From positions 2,976,001-3,040,000 of the forward strand of contig NZ_AP025144.1 in NCBI RefSeq assembly GCF_019977755.1: a DNA stretch of 64,000 nt. Reading direction: 5' to 3'. The translations under genes and the position numbers were made by a program. Below, piece by piece: positions 45,470 to 55,128 of this stretch. Each line of letters begins with the position of its first letter. Positions within the stretch are counted from its first letter, which is position 1. The notes under the pieces were generated by a model. It was given only the letters and a program-made list of their open reading frames with translations, ran no database searches and was not told the origin of the DNA. The stretch comes from Vibrio penaeicida (lineage in GTDB: Bacteria; Pseudomonadota; Gammaproteobacteria; Enterobacterales; Vibrionaceae).

Positions 45470-47917
45470 ATGGATATCTTGCTCTCTACAATTACGTTGG
45501 TACTAGCCGTCGGGCTAGTGCTCTATCATCGAACGTCGCTCGCTGTTTCTCTGCTTATGATTGGTGCTGCACTAATCGGAACAACTGTTCTAGGCTGGAC
45601 CGAAGGAACAAGTTGGATTGTATTTATCGTGTTGAGTGCCATCGTAGCGATTCCAGCAGTAAGACAATCCCTGTTCAGTGCTAAAGCGCTTCAGTTTTTT
45701 AAAAAAGTTCTTCCTGCCATGTCTCAAACAGAAAAAGAAGCACTGGACGCAGGTACGGTATGGTGGGAAGCGGAGCTGTTTAAAGGCAAGCCAGACTGGC
45801 GTCAACTTCAATCCATTAAAAAACCCACTCTGACAAAAGAAGAACAAGAATTCCTTGATGGCCCGGTGAATGAAGTGTGTGCGATGACAAGTGATCATCA
45901 GGTCACTCATGAACTTGCCGATCTTCCTCAAGAAGTTTGGCAATACCTTAAAGATCACAAATTCTTCGCCATGATCATTAAAAAGCAATATGGCGGTTTG
46001 GAATTTTCTGCCTATGCCCAATCTTTGGTATTGCAGAAGCTCACGGGCGTCTCGGGTGTACTTTCTTCCACGGTTGGCGTACCTAACTCTTTAGGTCCTG
46101 GTGAGCTACTTCAGCACTATGGTACCGAAGAACAAAAAAACCATTACTTACCAAGACTAGCGGTCGGCAAAGAGATCCCTTGTTTTGCTTTGACGAGCCC
46201 AGAAGCTGGCTCGGATGCTGGATCCATCCCTGACTATGGCGTAGTTTGCAAGGGTGAATGGGAAGGAAAAGAAGTGTTGGGAATGCGCCTAACATGGAAT
46301 AAGCGTTATATTACTTTGGCACCTGTCGCCACCGTTTTGGGTTTAGCATTCAAGCTACAAGACCCAGATGGGCTATTAGGTGAAAAGCAAGATCTTGGTA
46401 TTACTTGTGCGTTGATCCCTACCAATATTGATGGTGTTGAGATCGGTCGTAGGCATTTCCCATTGAATGTTCCATTCCAGAACGGTCCAACCAAAGGTAA
46501 CGATGTCTTTGTGCCACTCGATTTCATTATCGGCGGTCCAAAAATGGCAGGACAAGGTTGGCGTATGCTGGTTGAATGCTTAAGTGTCGGTCGCGGTATT
46601 ACGTTACCTTCAAATTCAACCGGTGGGATCAAAACGGCAGCGTTAGCAACTGGGGCGTACGCTCGAATTCGTCGCCAATTCAAGCAACCTATTGGTCACA
46701 TGGAAGGAATAGAAGAACCTTTAGCGCGCCTTGCAGGTAACGCTTACGTTATGGATGCCGCGAGCAGTCTTACAGTTGCTGGGATCGACATGGGGCAGAA
46801 ACCATCGGTTATTTCCGCTATTGTGAAATACCACTGTACTCACCGAGGGCAGCAAAGCATCATCGACGCCATGGACATTGTCGGCGGTAAAGGTATCTGC
46901 CTAGGTCCATCTAACTTTTTGGCTCGTGGTTATCAAGGTTCGCCCATCGCCGTCACGGTTGAAGGTGCAAATATTCTGACACGTTCGATGATCATTTATG
47001 GTCAGGGAGCGATTCGTTGTCACCCTTATGTTTTAGAAGAGATGAATGCCGCACATTCAGATAAGCCAGACGCGTTAGCTAAATTTGATAAGGCACTGAT
47101 GGGACACATTGGCTTTACCATGAGTAATTTAGTGCGTAGCTTCTGGCTTGGTGTTACAGATGGCAGAGGCTCAGACAGCCCAACCAGCGACAAAACTCGT
47201 CGTTACTACCAACAGCTTAATCGCTACAGCGCGAATATGGCATTGTTATCCGATATTTCCATGGCTGTTCTGGGTGGTTCGCTAAAACGAAAAGAGCGCT
47301 TAAGTGCACGTTTAGGTGATATTCTGAGCCAACTCTATTTGGCAAGCGCAACCTTAAAGCGTTTCGAAAATGAAGGAAAGAAAACGGAAGATTTGCCATT
47401 ACTGGAATGGGGAATGCAAGACAGCTTGATCCAAACAGAAATCGCTATTGATGAGTTCCTCGCGAACTTCCCAAGCCCTTGGCTAGGAAAAATGCTCCGA
47501 GTCATCATTCTACCTTTTGGTCGAATCAGAAAGTCACCTTCAGATAACTTGGATCACAAAGTAGCAGCAATCCTTCAAGTGCCAAGTGAAACACGTTCTA
47601 GAATAGGTCGTAACCAATATTTAATTCCAACAGAAAATAACCCTGCGGGTAAGTTAGAATATGCGTTGGAAATAATTTTGGAAGCGGAGCCTTTATTTAA
47701 TAAAGTATGCAAAGCAATTGAGAAAAGAAAACCATTTACGCAACTAGATAAAATAGCAAATATAGGAATTGAAAATAATATTCTTTCTCAAGAAGAGGCT
47801 AATTTATTGGTATTGGCCGAGAAGCTAAGGTTAGAAACCATCAACGTTGATGATTTCGACTTCAATGCTCTTGCAGCAAACCCTCATATGTCTTCTAAAA
47901 TGGATGAAGTCGCATAG
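45470..47917 (+). CDS. fadE: Acyl-CoA dehydrogenase FadE
   Basis: 815 residues, the long FadE form. Two N-terminal membrane segments (about 5-20 and 26-62), the acyl-CoA dehydrogenase core ([52 protein letters not shown]) and a C-terminal extension of about 300 residues. It catalyses the first step of beta-oxidation with FAD. Divergent from gmhA, with a FadR site in the promoter. The gene length and order match E. coli and other Vibrio. Confidence 0.96.
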   Translation: MDILLSTITLVLAVGLVLYHRTSLAVSLLMIGAALIGTTVLGWTEGTSWIVFIVLSAIVAIPAVRQSLFSAKALQFFKKVLPAMSQTEKEALDAGTVWWEAELFKGKPDWRQLQSIKKPTLTKEEQEFLDGPVNEVCAMTSDHQVTHELADLPQEVWQYLKDHKFFAMIIKKQYGGLEFSAYAQSLVLQKLTGVSGVLSSTVGVPNSLGPGELLQHYGTEEQKNHYLPRLAVGKEIPCFALTSPEAGSDAGSIPDYGVVCKGEWEGKEVLGMRLTWNKRYITLAPVATVLGLAFKLQDPDGLLGEKQDLGITCALIPTNIDGVEIGRRHFPLNVPFQNGPTKGNDVFVPLDFIIGGPKMAGQGWRMLVECLSVGRGITLPSNSTGGIKTAALATGAYARIRRQFKQPIGHMEGIEEPLARLAGNAYVMDAASSLTVAGIDMGQKPSVISAIVKYHCTHRGQQSIIDAMDIVGGKGICLGPSNFLARGYQGSPIAVTVEGANILTRSMIIYGQGAIRCHPYVLEEMNAAHSDKPDALAKFDKALMGHIGFTMSNLVRSFWLGVTDGRGSDSPTSDKTRRYYQQLNRYSANMALLSDISMAVLGGSLKRKERLSARLGDILSQLYLASATLKRFENEGKKTEDLPLLEWGMQDSLIQTEIAIDEFLANFPSPWLGKMLRVIILPFGRIRKSPSDNLDHKVAAILQVPSETRSRIGRNQYLIPTENNPAGKLEYALEIILEAEPLFNKVCKAIEKRKPFTQLDKIANIGIENNILSQEEANLLVLAEKLRLETINVDDFDFNALAANPHMSSKMDEVA

Positions 47918-48317
47918 TTTCTTTCCCTCAGCTAAGTATTAGGTGAACTAGGATTCATCTAATACTTAGCTAAACAATTACTTAGCCTTCCCACAAACCC
48001 TCTCAAACTTAAGACAAACGCTCTAGTCTCAAAAATAGTACAAACGGGCAATTGAGATCTTCCTCCAAGTAATTAACAATCACCTCGACAAAAATTTACA
48101 TATCAGTGAGCAGCCTGAATTCAGGCGAATCACACTATTAACTCGTTATTTACTATTTATGCATTTTTATGCTCGACTCTATTTTTTTAATAAATGCAAA
48201 AATACCGACTTGTTAATTTAATAAAAATAATTACCTAAATAAGCGAACACTTAAATAATTTCATTTTAAAACGAAAGTTGTTTATTGATTTCATTAGCTC
48301 TCAGAGGGAAGAGAATA
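47918..48317. other. AT-rich intergenic region upstream of the secreted repeat protein
   Basis: About 400 bases without a gene. A perfect 12-bp inverted repeat, GCTAAGTATTAG (47931-47942) with CTAATACTTAGC (47959-47970), lies just after fadE but has no T run. A perfect palindrome CCTGAATTCAGG is at 48114-48125. From 48130 on it is strongly AT-rich, as in H-NS-bound promoters of accessory genes. No clear promoter pair could be assigned. Confidence 0.55.
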
Positions 48318-50882
48318 ATGCAAAAGACTCCAATACTGCTGTCCACCATCATATTAGGTGTAGGCATCCAAACGCCAATGATCGCAACAGCAGGCGCAGC
48401 TGAACCAGCAAAAGCCTGTATTGTTAGCCGTGATACAGGCGCAAAATACTGTTTAGAAGCAGGTCAGCGATCTGGCTACTCGTTGCCATCTTACATCCGT
48501 GGTCATGATGTTGATGTAATTGCACCTGAAGGTTTAGGTGTGATGCTCAGTGACTGGGATAACCTTTCCTACAACCGATTAGCGGTATTTGAACGCCATA
48601 CTCACAACGAAGCGATGGAACACGTTTTAGCTCGTAATGGGCGTTACCTCGACTTTTCTAACCCTCGCTCAATGAGAGTAGTCAGCACCGCGAAGCCGGA
48701 TGAAGCCTGTATCGTTAGCCGTCAAACAGGCGCTGAATACTGCTTGAAAGCAGGTCAACGTTCGGGTTACTCACTGCCCTACTACATTCGGGGACATCAA
48801 GTAGATGTTATTGCACCTGAAGGCTTGGCAGTTATGTTGAGTGACTGGGATAACTTGTCTTACAACCGTTTAGCGGTATTCACTAAAGACACGAACAACG
48901 AAGATATGAAAAATGTTCGTGCATACAACGGTCGTAATCTTGATTTCTCTCACCCACGGTCAATGCGTGTTTTGTCTCGTGCTACCGTTCCAACAAATAA
49001 GCAATTGATTCAAGATTTCAACGATTTTACGGATCAGTATGATCGTGGCTCTTGGGGATTGGTTGAATTTGACAACAATGGTCAGCCTGTTATTGAAGAT
49101 GATAAAGCGACATTTGTTGAAGGACGCGAAATACTGTTTCAAGTTAGCTGGACTGAGCGTACTCTGCGCAAACTTCTAAGCGATGAGAGTTTCGAAACGT
49201 TGAAAACCAGTGTCGGTGTGGATAAGATTCGTGAGCTTGTTGAAGAGTATTGCCCGGCAAGACTTGAAGTGGGTACACATCGTACTTACGGCAGTCAGTT
49301 CACCGCTGGACACACGTCCGAGTTAGACTCTGGCAACTACCACTGTCAGCGCGGTACTTCGATTTATGTTGACGGGACAAACTACCCACTAGACTTCTCT
49401 GGTCGTCAGGCTTCAACCGTCATCATTGAAAGCTTCTTACCTACCGTTCCTGGTGCGACCTACGAGTTAGATGTGGATTACCAAAAACGTAACTACAGTA
49501 CTAGCATAAATCCCGATGCTGCGTACCGTGAGCTTGTCACAACAACGGCTGGTGAAATTGAAAGTGTATCCGTATCCGGTATTGCTGAAATTGAGCATGA
49601 TAGCCATACATCCTACCTTCCAATCACGCCAACAGTGAATGGTTTGGATGACGTCTATACACTGACCCAAGTGTTTAACCATTCCGATACAGGTATTGGT
49701 CAAAATGGCAGCCCAGTGGGTCACACTTTCACACTGCCTTCGGATTCTTTCTCGATTTCTGTAAAAGACGACGACAACCTACTTGAAGACAACAATGGCT
49801 CCAACAACGTTGAAGGTTCACAATCTTTGGATAGAACCGAACAGCGTTTAGCCGTTGGATTTGGGGCGTTCAATAAAGGGGCATACGTGCATTCTCGTGC
49901 CTACCAAAACGCGATTAACCTGACAACAGGCCAACACGGTCGTGTATATCAGGTTCGTGTTTCGAACACCTATGATCCAGCCACTGGACGCATTGCTAAC
50001 GGAACAACCCACTGGGCATTCACAAACAACTTTATCGCCAGAAAAGGGGATCGCATTAAGTTAACCAGCAATTTCACCGCTGGCGGAAATGTAAGCTTCA
50101 ACAAGCTTTATGCATCAAGTGAAGCTCAAAATGACGGGTTCAAATCCGCAAAAATCACCTTCAAGGCTGATCGTTTCTATACGCCTATTAGCTTGAAAGA
50201 TACGGGTCACCCAGACTCTTACGGTATCTTGGTAACAAAAGTGGTGTCTGATGAAACAATGGCAAACCCATTTGAAGTGGCATGTCAGATGTTCCACCCG
50301 AATGACCCTGAACTTCAGAAAGAGTGTTTAACGTCGACGGGCAAACCAACAGTTACACCAGAATCATGTGATCTAAGTATTGATGAAAGCTTAGGTAACT
50401 TTGTGGTCAACAAGCCGGGCTACCGCGCAGAAAGTGAACCATTCCGTTATGTTCCACAAAATATCTTCCATCACAAGAATTACTATTCTGTGGGTAAAGG
50501 TGGTGTCGTGACACTGAACCTTGCATACAATGGTGTTTACTCAGGTTGTGATGTTCAGAACAAGACTTTGTCACTGGATGAGTTTACAGGTAATAACTGG
50601 GATTTCCAACGATTCGCAGAGCAAGGTTTGACGAAAGTCCTTCTAGCTTGTGAACAAGACAACGAAACCGTGCTTAACTGGGAAACATTAGAAACGACTT
50701 TCCCTGATAACTTGCTGATCACCAACCATAAAATCAACAAAACGTTTAACGACGACAAGTACTCAAGCTGTAAGCTTCGTGCAATCCGCTTTGTAGACAG
50801 AACGCATAAGATTCCGTCTTACCAACAAGGTTATAGCGCAATTAGTGACGGCTTCGATATTCGTAATCTAAAATTGAACTAA
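48318..50882 (+). CDS. Large secreted protein with two tandem 97-residue repeats, function unknown
   Basis: 854 residues. Signal peptide (about 1-27, TAGA-AEP). Residues 33-123 and 130-220 are two copies, roughly 80% identical, of a domain with an ACIVSRxTGAxYC cysteine pair, SGYSLP, YIRGH, SDWDNLSYNRLAVF and an ending PRSMRV; this faintly recalls beta/gamma-crystallin layout but I do not recognise it. Residues about 390-600 look like a beta-sandwich (VPGATYELDVDYQKR, like DUF642/galactose-binding folds). The C-terminal 200 residues contain several cysteines. Start ATG 48318 has AGGGAAGAG upstream; an in-frame start at 48285 would spoil the signal peptide. Single-gene unit with its own terminator, lying between core genes, so probably accessory. 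Confidence 0.8.
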   Translation: MQKTPILLSTIILGVGIQTPMIATAGAAEPAKACIVSRDTGAKYCLEAGQRSGYSLPSYIRGHDVDVIAPEGLGVMLSDWDNLSYNRLAVFERHTHNEAMEHVLARNGRYLDFSNPRSMRVVSTAKPDEACIVSRQTGAEYCLKAGQRSGYSLPYYIRGHQVDVIAPEGLAVMLSDWDNLSYNRLAVFTKDTNNEDMKNVRAYNGRNLDFSHPRSMRVLSRATVPTNKQLIQDFNDFTDQYDRGSWGLVEFDNNGQPVIEDDKATFVEGREILFQVSWTERTLRKLLSDESFETLKTSVGVDKIRELVEEYCPARLEVGTHRTYGSQFTAGHTSELDSGNYHCQRGTSIYVDGTNYPLDFSGRQASTVIIESFLPTVPGATYELDVDYQKRNYSTSINPDAAYRELVTTTAGEIESVSVSGIAEIEHDSHTSYLPITPTVNGLDDVYTLTQVFNHSDTGIGQNGSPVGHTFTLPSDSFSISVKDDDNLLEDNNGSNNVEGSQSLDRTEQRLAVGFGAFNKGAYVHSRAYQNAINLTTGQHGRVYQVRVSNTYDPATGRIANGTTHWAFTNNFIARKGDRIKLTSNFTAGGNVSFNKLYASSEAQNDGFKSAKITFKADRFYTPISLKDTGHPDSYGILVTKVVSDETMANPFEVACQMFHPNDPELQKECLTSTGKPTVTPESCDLSIDESLGNFVVNKPGYRAESEPFRYVPQNIFHHKNYYSVGKGGVVTLNLAYNGVYSGCDVQNKTLSLDEFTGNNWDFQRFAEQGLTKVLLACEQDNETVLNWETLETTFPDNLLITNHKINKTFNDDKYSSCKLRAIRFVDRTHKIPSYQQGYSAISDGFDIRNLKLN
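48414..48980 (+). repeat. 291-bp tandem coding duplication
   Basis: The two domain copies start at 48414 and 48705, a period of 291 bp (97 codons). DNA similarity is high but with many third-position changes, so the duplication is not recent. Confidence 0.85.
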
Positions 50883-50897
50883 TCAAAACCGTTCAAC

Positions 50898-50928
50898 GAA
50901 AAACGGGCTCAATCGAGCCCGTTTTTTT
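50898..50928. terminator. Bidirectional terminator
   Basis: AAACGGGCTC (50901-50910) pairs with GAGCCCGTTT (50915-50924), loop AATC, followed by T7 on the plus strand and preceded by A-rich sequence for the minus strand. It serves the secreted protein gene and the convergent TIGR03503 gene. Confidence 0.9.
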
Positions 50929-50945
50929 ATTCTCTAGGTTTACCG

Positions 50946-52199
50946 CTAACCTTTAGGCGGCATTGAAAGCTGCATCTCTGGCATTTGTGCTTTCTTCATC
51001 TTAATCTTGCGAACAACAAACCAAACAACAATTCCCAGAATAATCGCAATAAGGTTTCCGATCATAATGATCATCATCCCTTTGAAGCGTTCATCTTCTC
51101 TCTCTTGCTCACGAATGGCTTGCTCTTCAAGCATGCGTTTCTCATCTTGAGCTTGCTTGAATGCTTGCATGGAAGCTTCCACGTCTACCTTTTCCACCAC
51201 ACTGAAAGACTGTTCTGCAAAACGAAAAACGAGTTCTCGCTCCGTTGCTGCCTCTGTAGCGAAAGCAATTCCCGACCAAGTGTGTTTACCGGGCATAGCA
51301 GCGTTAGGCAAACCAAAATACGCTTTCAGGCTATCTTCATCCGATTGCCCTTGAGTGATCATTTCTTTGCCTTCAGGTGTCGTTTGCTCGATACTGACGG
51401 CAATAGATCCAGGCTTGATAGCCCCTTCTTCACCCGTCACGGTAATGGAATGGTTCATTGTTTCACTTCGCGCTTGCATGAATTCCGCCGACAATGGGGT
51501 CGGATACACCAAAATTGTCTGCTCAATCGACCGAAGAAAGATTCCATTCCCAGATGTGATGCGCGCTCGATATTTTCCAGGCTCAATTTGGATAGGTAGT
51601 TCTACGGTAAACACACCATCTCCAGGGTACTCATCCAGCCCTTGCCCATCATCTTCAAATTCCCCCATAACTTGAGGTTTTGGTCTAGCATCTGAGCTTA
51701 GCGAAGCTTCATTTTCTACATACTTCGTAAAGGTAACTTTAAGGTTCACTCTGTCCAAGAAATCTCTTAGTATCAGTGGCTTATCATCGTGCCTTAACTG
51801 AGCAGTAAACTTCGTGCTTTCGCCCATATAAAGGCGCTGTGGGAAACGATCCACACTCAGCTTGAGGTTTGAAAGAATTTTAATGTTGTTGCTGGGGTGC
51901 ACTTTACCGACGGCTTGCCACGGTCCTGGCATTGGGTCATCAATTGAAATGATGTCCATACCAGACTCTTCATACCAACGTACGTTTTCTGGATGGCTCC
52001 AAGCGTAGTATTTCTTGCCATCCGGTCTTACAAGGACGACAGATTGGCTGTTACGCTTGCGATAAATAATGAAGGACGCTTGAGAAATAGAGGGATCGAC
52101 CCTAAAGCGGTTGTCTAAGAGTCGAATTGAGGATTCTGATTCTTCGCTGCTTACACCAGCTGCAAACACCAACAATAAGGGAATCAAAATCCGCCACAT
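50946..52199 (-). CDS. TIGR03503-family exported membrane-anchored protein
   Basis: 417 residues: signal peptide (about 1-17, LVFAAGVSS), a periplasmic region with immunoglobulin-like beta domains (about 20-350, with DDGQGLDEYPGDGVFTVELP), a coiled segment (350-375) and a C-terminal membrane anchor (about 380-402) followed by a basic tail. This matches the TIGR03503 family of marine gamma-proteobacteria. DGxGxDxxPGDGVFT resembles calcium-type or surface-protein motifs. ATG 52199 has AGGAGAG upstream. Eight bases after dnaQ on the same strand. Function unknown. Confidence 0.8.
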   Translation of the reverse strand: MWRILIPLLLVFAAGVSSEESESSIRLLDNRFRVDPSISQASFIIYRKRNSQSVVLVRPDGKKYYAWSHPENVRWYEESGMDIISIDDPMPGPWQAVGKVHPSNNIKILSNLKLSVDRFPQRLYMGESTKFTAQLRHDDKPLILRDFLDRVNLKVTFTKYVENEASLSSDARPKPQVMGEFEDDGQGLDEYPGDGVFTVELPIQIEPGKYRARITSGNGIFLRSIEQTILVYPTPLSAEFMQARSETMNHSITVTGEEGAIKPGSIAVSIEQTTPEGKEMITQGQSDEDSLKAYFGLPNAAMPGKHTWSGIAFATEAATERELVFRFAEQSFSVVEKVDVEASMQAFKQAQDEKRMLEEQAIREQEREDERFKGMMIIMIGNLIAIILGIVVWFVVRKIKMKKAQMPEMQLSMPPKG

Positions 52200-52207
52200 A
52201 CACTCTC

Positions 52208-52948
52208 CTATTGACGCCAGAGGCAAGCGCCAGCTTTTTCTACAATATCAAGACGCGCACCATGCGCTTCTACTTCATCGGCTGATGCGCGAATAACTTT
52301 AAGCGACTTTCTACCAGCCGCTACCCGTTTGATCGCTTCTCCCGATCCATCGCTGTTCTGATCTCCACTATTAAACTTAAGTGTGGTTTGACCGCCTGTC
52401 ATTAACAGGTATACGTCTGCTAGGATTTCGGCATCGAGTAATGCCCCGTGGAGCGTACGGTGAGAGTTATCTATTCCATATCGCTCACACAAGATATCGA
52501 GGTTGTTCCGCTTGCCGGGGAAGATTTTCTTCGCCATGGCAAGGGTATCGGTTACTTTACAGTATTGCTCAGTTTTCCCGATTGATGGATCGAGCATCTT
52601 AAATTCATGATCCATAAAGCCGACATCGAAGGGCGCGTTATGAGCCACCAGCTCTGCACCATCAATGAATTCTAGAAATTCTTTATGGACATCTCGATAT
52701 TCAGGTTTATCAACCAAAAACTCATCCGTAATACCATGGACCAATATGGCGTCGGGCTGGATTAACATATCGGGTTTCAAGTACACATGAAAATGTCGAC
52801 CAGTGAGCTTACGATTCATGATCTCTACCGCACCGATTTCGATGATGCGATGACCCATGTAGTGTGGACCGGTTTCTCGGTTCATACCGGTTGTTTCGGT
52901 ATCGAGCACCACGATTCTCTGGTGCGCAGAATTGTTGCTGGTATTCAT
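52208..52948 (-). CDS. dnaQ: DNA polymerase III epsilon subunit (proofreading exonuclease)
   Basis: 246 residues: DEDDh exonuclease motifs ExoI VLDTETTGMN, ExoII AHNAPFDVGFMDHEF and ExoIII HGALLDAEILADVYL, then a flexible linker and the short C-terminal segment that binds the alpha subunit (dnaE product, at the end of this window). ATG 52948 (MNTSNNSAHQRIVV) is the family start although no clear Shine-Dalgarno is present; a TTG at 52990 is a weaker alternative. Divergent from rnhA, as in E. coli. Confidence 0.96.
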   Translation of the reverse strand: MNTSNNSAHQRIVVLDTETTGMNRETGPHYMGHRIIEIGAVEIMNRKLTGRHFHVYLKPDMLIQPDAILVHGITDEFLVDKPEYRDVHKEFLEFIDGAELVAHNAPFDVGFMDHEFKMLDPSIGKTEQYCKVTDTLAMAKKIFPGKRNNLDILCERYGIDNSHRTLHGALLDAEILADVYLLMTGGQTTLKFNSGDQNSDGSGEAIKRVAAGRKSLKVIRASADEVEAHGARLDIVEKAGACLWRQ

Positions 52949-53012
52949 AAGGATATGTGTCAGACTATGTTCAATGAATTCATTTCGCAATATCGAGTAA
53001 TAGTATCAAATC

Positions 53013-53477
53013 ATGGCGAAACAAGTTGAAGTTTTCACAGATGGCTCCTGCCTAGGTAATCCCGGACCAGGCGGTTATGGCATTGTACTCAGATACAAGC
53101 AAACTGAAAAAAACCTTTCTAAAGGATACCACCTCACCACAAATAACCGCATGGAAATGATGGCAGCGGTTGTTGCGCTGAAGTCGCTTAAAGAACCCTG
53201 TAATGTGATTTTGACTACAGACAGTCAGTATGTCAGACAAGGCATCACTCAGTGGATCCATAATTGGAAAAAGCGAGGATGGAAAACGGCTGACAAAAAG
53301 CCCGTGAAAAATGCCGACTTATGGCAAGAGCTCGACAAAGAAACCGCTCGTCATGATGTGGATTGGCGCTGGGTAAAAGGACACGCTGGTCATAGAGAAA
53401 ACGAAATATGTGATGAACTTGCCCGCGCCGCTGCAGAATCACCTACCGAAGAAGATACCGGCTACCAAGCTAGTTAA
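53013..53477 (+). CDS. rnhA: Ribonuclease HI
   Basis: 154 residues. Acidic active-site residues Asp10 ([14 protein letters not shown]), Glu48 (NNRMEMMA), Asp70 (TTDSQYV) and Asp134 (NEICDELA), plus the basic protrusion [18 protein letters not shown]. Cleaves RNA in RNA-DNA hybrids. Divergent from dnaQ, 64 bases apart, the conserved layout. Confidence 0.97.
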   Translation: MAKQVEVFTDGSCLGNPGPGGYGIVLRYKQTEKNLSKGYHLTTNNRMEMMAAVVALKSLKEPCNVILTTDSQYVRQGITQWIHNWKKRGWKTADKKPVKNADLWQELDKETARHDVDWRWVKGHAGHRENEICDELARAAAESPTEEDTGYQAS

Positions 53478-53515
53478 CCTCTTAATCAAACTCAGATTAC
53501 TTAGACTCCCACAGC

Positions 53516-54259
53516 CTAAGACGACTTGGTTTCCCGAGAAGAAACTCGATAATTCACTCCTATTGGCGATAAGTTACGCTTAAATCGCCAATGGGGCTTA
53601 ATGGGTTTAAGAGGATAGGTGCGTTTACGAGCGACGATAAAATAAAGGCTACCAAATGGGTTCGCGAAATTACCTAGTGCGTTCTCAGTCCAAGTCCATA
53701 AAGGTTGATAGCGCTCAAATGGCAATAGTGCGTAATTGTCTAAATGAACGACCTGATAGTTCAATAATCCTAACCAGTCACGGATTCGGTTGGGAGTAAA
53801 CATTCTCCCACTCCAAGGTAAGTTGTTCTTTCGCCATGGCATCAAACTCGATAATCCTGTCACGCTTATAGGATTAAACCCCGTTATGATTAAGTAACCA
53901 TCGTCAATCATTACTCTGTCTATTTCACGCAGTAGTCGGTGGGGGTCATTACAGTAATCAAGTTGGTGCGCCATCAGCACTGCGTCAAAACTCTTCTCAA
54001 GAAAAGGCAGATCGTATGCATCGGCTATGACGTTATGGAGTGGGTTTTCGACATCCAGTAGTACTTGGTGCTGTATGTTGCAGTTAGAGCTACTTAGCTC
54101 ACAACTTAAGCCACCGAGCTTGAGCATATGGTAACCAAACAACTTGGGACACCATTCATCTAGCCTCATTTGGATAGTTTCTGATACCCACTGACCATTT
54201 TTGAGCTGTTCCCAAGAATGTGGCTGTTCTAATTTGCGTGATGTGCGAGCTGGCTTCAT
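53516..54259 (-). CDS. yafS: Class I SAM-dependent methyltransferase (YafS-like)
   Basis: 247 residues of the Methyltransf_11 type: [38 protein letters not shown], and [12 protein letters not shown]. The canonical glycine-rich motif I is weak (it lies near residues 45-75), as in YafS homologues. Located between rnhA and gloB, exactly the E. coli yafS position, which supports the assignment. Substrate unknown; divergent from gloB. Confidence 0.85.
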   Translation of the reverse strand: MKPARTSRKLEQPHSWEQLKNGQWVSETIQMRLDEWCPKLFGYHMLKLGGLSCELSSSNCNIQHQVLLDVENPLHNVIADAYDLPFLEKSFDAVLMAHQLDYCNDPHRLLREIDRVMIDDGYLIITGFNPISVTGLSSLMPWRKNNLPWSGRMFTPNRIRDWLGLLNYQVVHLDNYALLPFERYQPLWTWTENALGNFANPFGSLYFIVARKRTYPLKPIKPHWRFKRNLSPIGVNYRVSSRETKSS

Positions 54260-54298
54260 AATAATCCGTCTAAATATCTGGGGACTGGAGTTCCAAAT

Positions 54299-55057
54299 AT
54301 GTTAACCATCAAAAGCATACCTGCATTTAGCGACAATTACATCTGGCTCATCCAAAATAACGATCAGCGTTGTGCGGTTGTCGACCCAGGCGATGCGTCT
54401 CCAGTATTGGAGCACCTAAAAACTCATGAGCTTGAACTGGAAGCCATTCTAATTACACACCATCATGGCGATCATATTGGTGGTGTATCAGACCTCATAA
54501 GGGCTTTTCCAAATTGTAAAGTCGTCGGTCCTGCCGATGAACCCATCCCTACCCTAACGACACCAGTTAAAGAAGGCGACCAAATCGAACTATTTGGAGA
54601 AAGGTTTCTCGTTTTAGATCTACCTGGACACACTTTAGGTCATATTGGTTATGTCGGCGACGGTAAATTGTTCTGTGGTGACGTCCTGTTCGCCGCAGGT
54701 TGTGGTCGAGTTTTTGAAGGCACTTTTGCTCAAATGTTTGAATCAGTTAACAAACTGTCTGCTCTGGCTCAAGAAACCAAAGTGTATTGTGCCCATGAAT
54801 ACACTTCATCCAATGTTTCTTTCGCGCTCGCTGTCGAACCTGATAGCCCTGAACTCCATATCTATCGCGATGAAGTCAATCGTCTAAGAGCACAAAATTT
54901 GCCAACAATCCCAACCACCATAAGCCAAGAAATGCGGACAAACCCGTTTCTTCGCATTCAAGAAGAAAGTGTGATCAAGGCCGTGTCTCATCGCACTCAA
55001 GATACGTCACCACTTGCAGTCTTTTCGGCACTTCGTGAGTGGAAGAACGAATTTTAA
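54299..55057 (+). CDS. gloB: Hydroxyacylglutathione hydrolase (glyoxalase II)
   Basis: 252 residues, MBL fold with [35 protein letters not shown] and the C-terminal HxxD region [30 protein letters not shown] ends the glutathione-binding domain. Hydrolyses S-lactoylglutathione in methylglyoxal detoxification. Start ATG preceded by a GGAG-containing leader. Confidence 0.95.
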   Translation: MLTIKSIPAFSDNYIWLIQNNDQRCAVVDPGDASPVLEHLKTHELELEAILITHHHGDHIGGVSDLIRAFPNCKVVGPADEPIPTLTTPVKEGDQIELFGERFLVLDLPGHTLGHIGYVGDGKLFCGDVLFAAGCGRVFEGTFAQMFESVNKLSALAQETKVYCAHEYTSSNVSFALAVEPDSPELHIYRDEVNRLRAQNLPTIPTTISQEMRTNPFLRIQEESVIKAVSHRTQDTSPLAVFSALREWKNEF

Positions 55058-55128
55058 CGATTTGATGCTTGTCACCTAGATAGAGAGACAAGTATTATCA
55101 GCAGCCATTTAATTAAAAGGCTGCATCA

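Noticed and set aside
47931..47970. Perfect 12-bp inverted repeat after fadE as a terminator
   Set aside because: AT-rich stem and no T run follows; noted only as an inverted repeat within the intergenic region.
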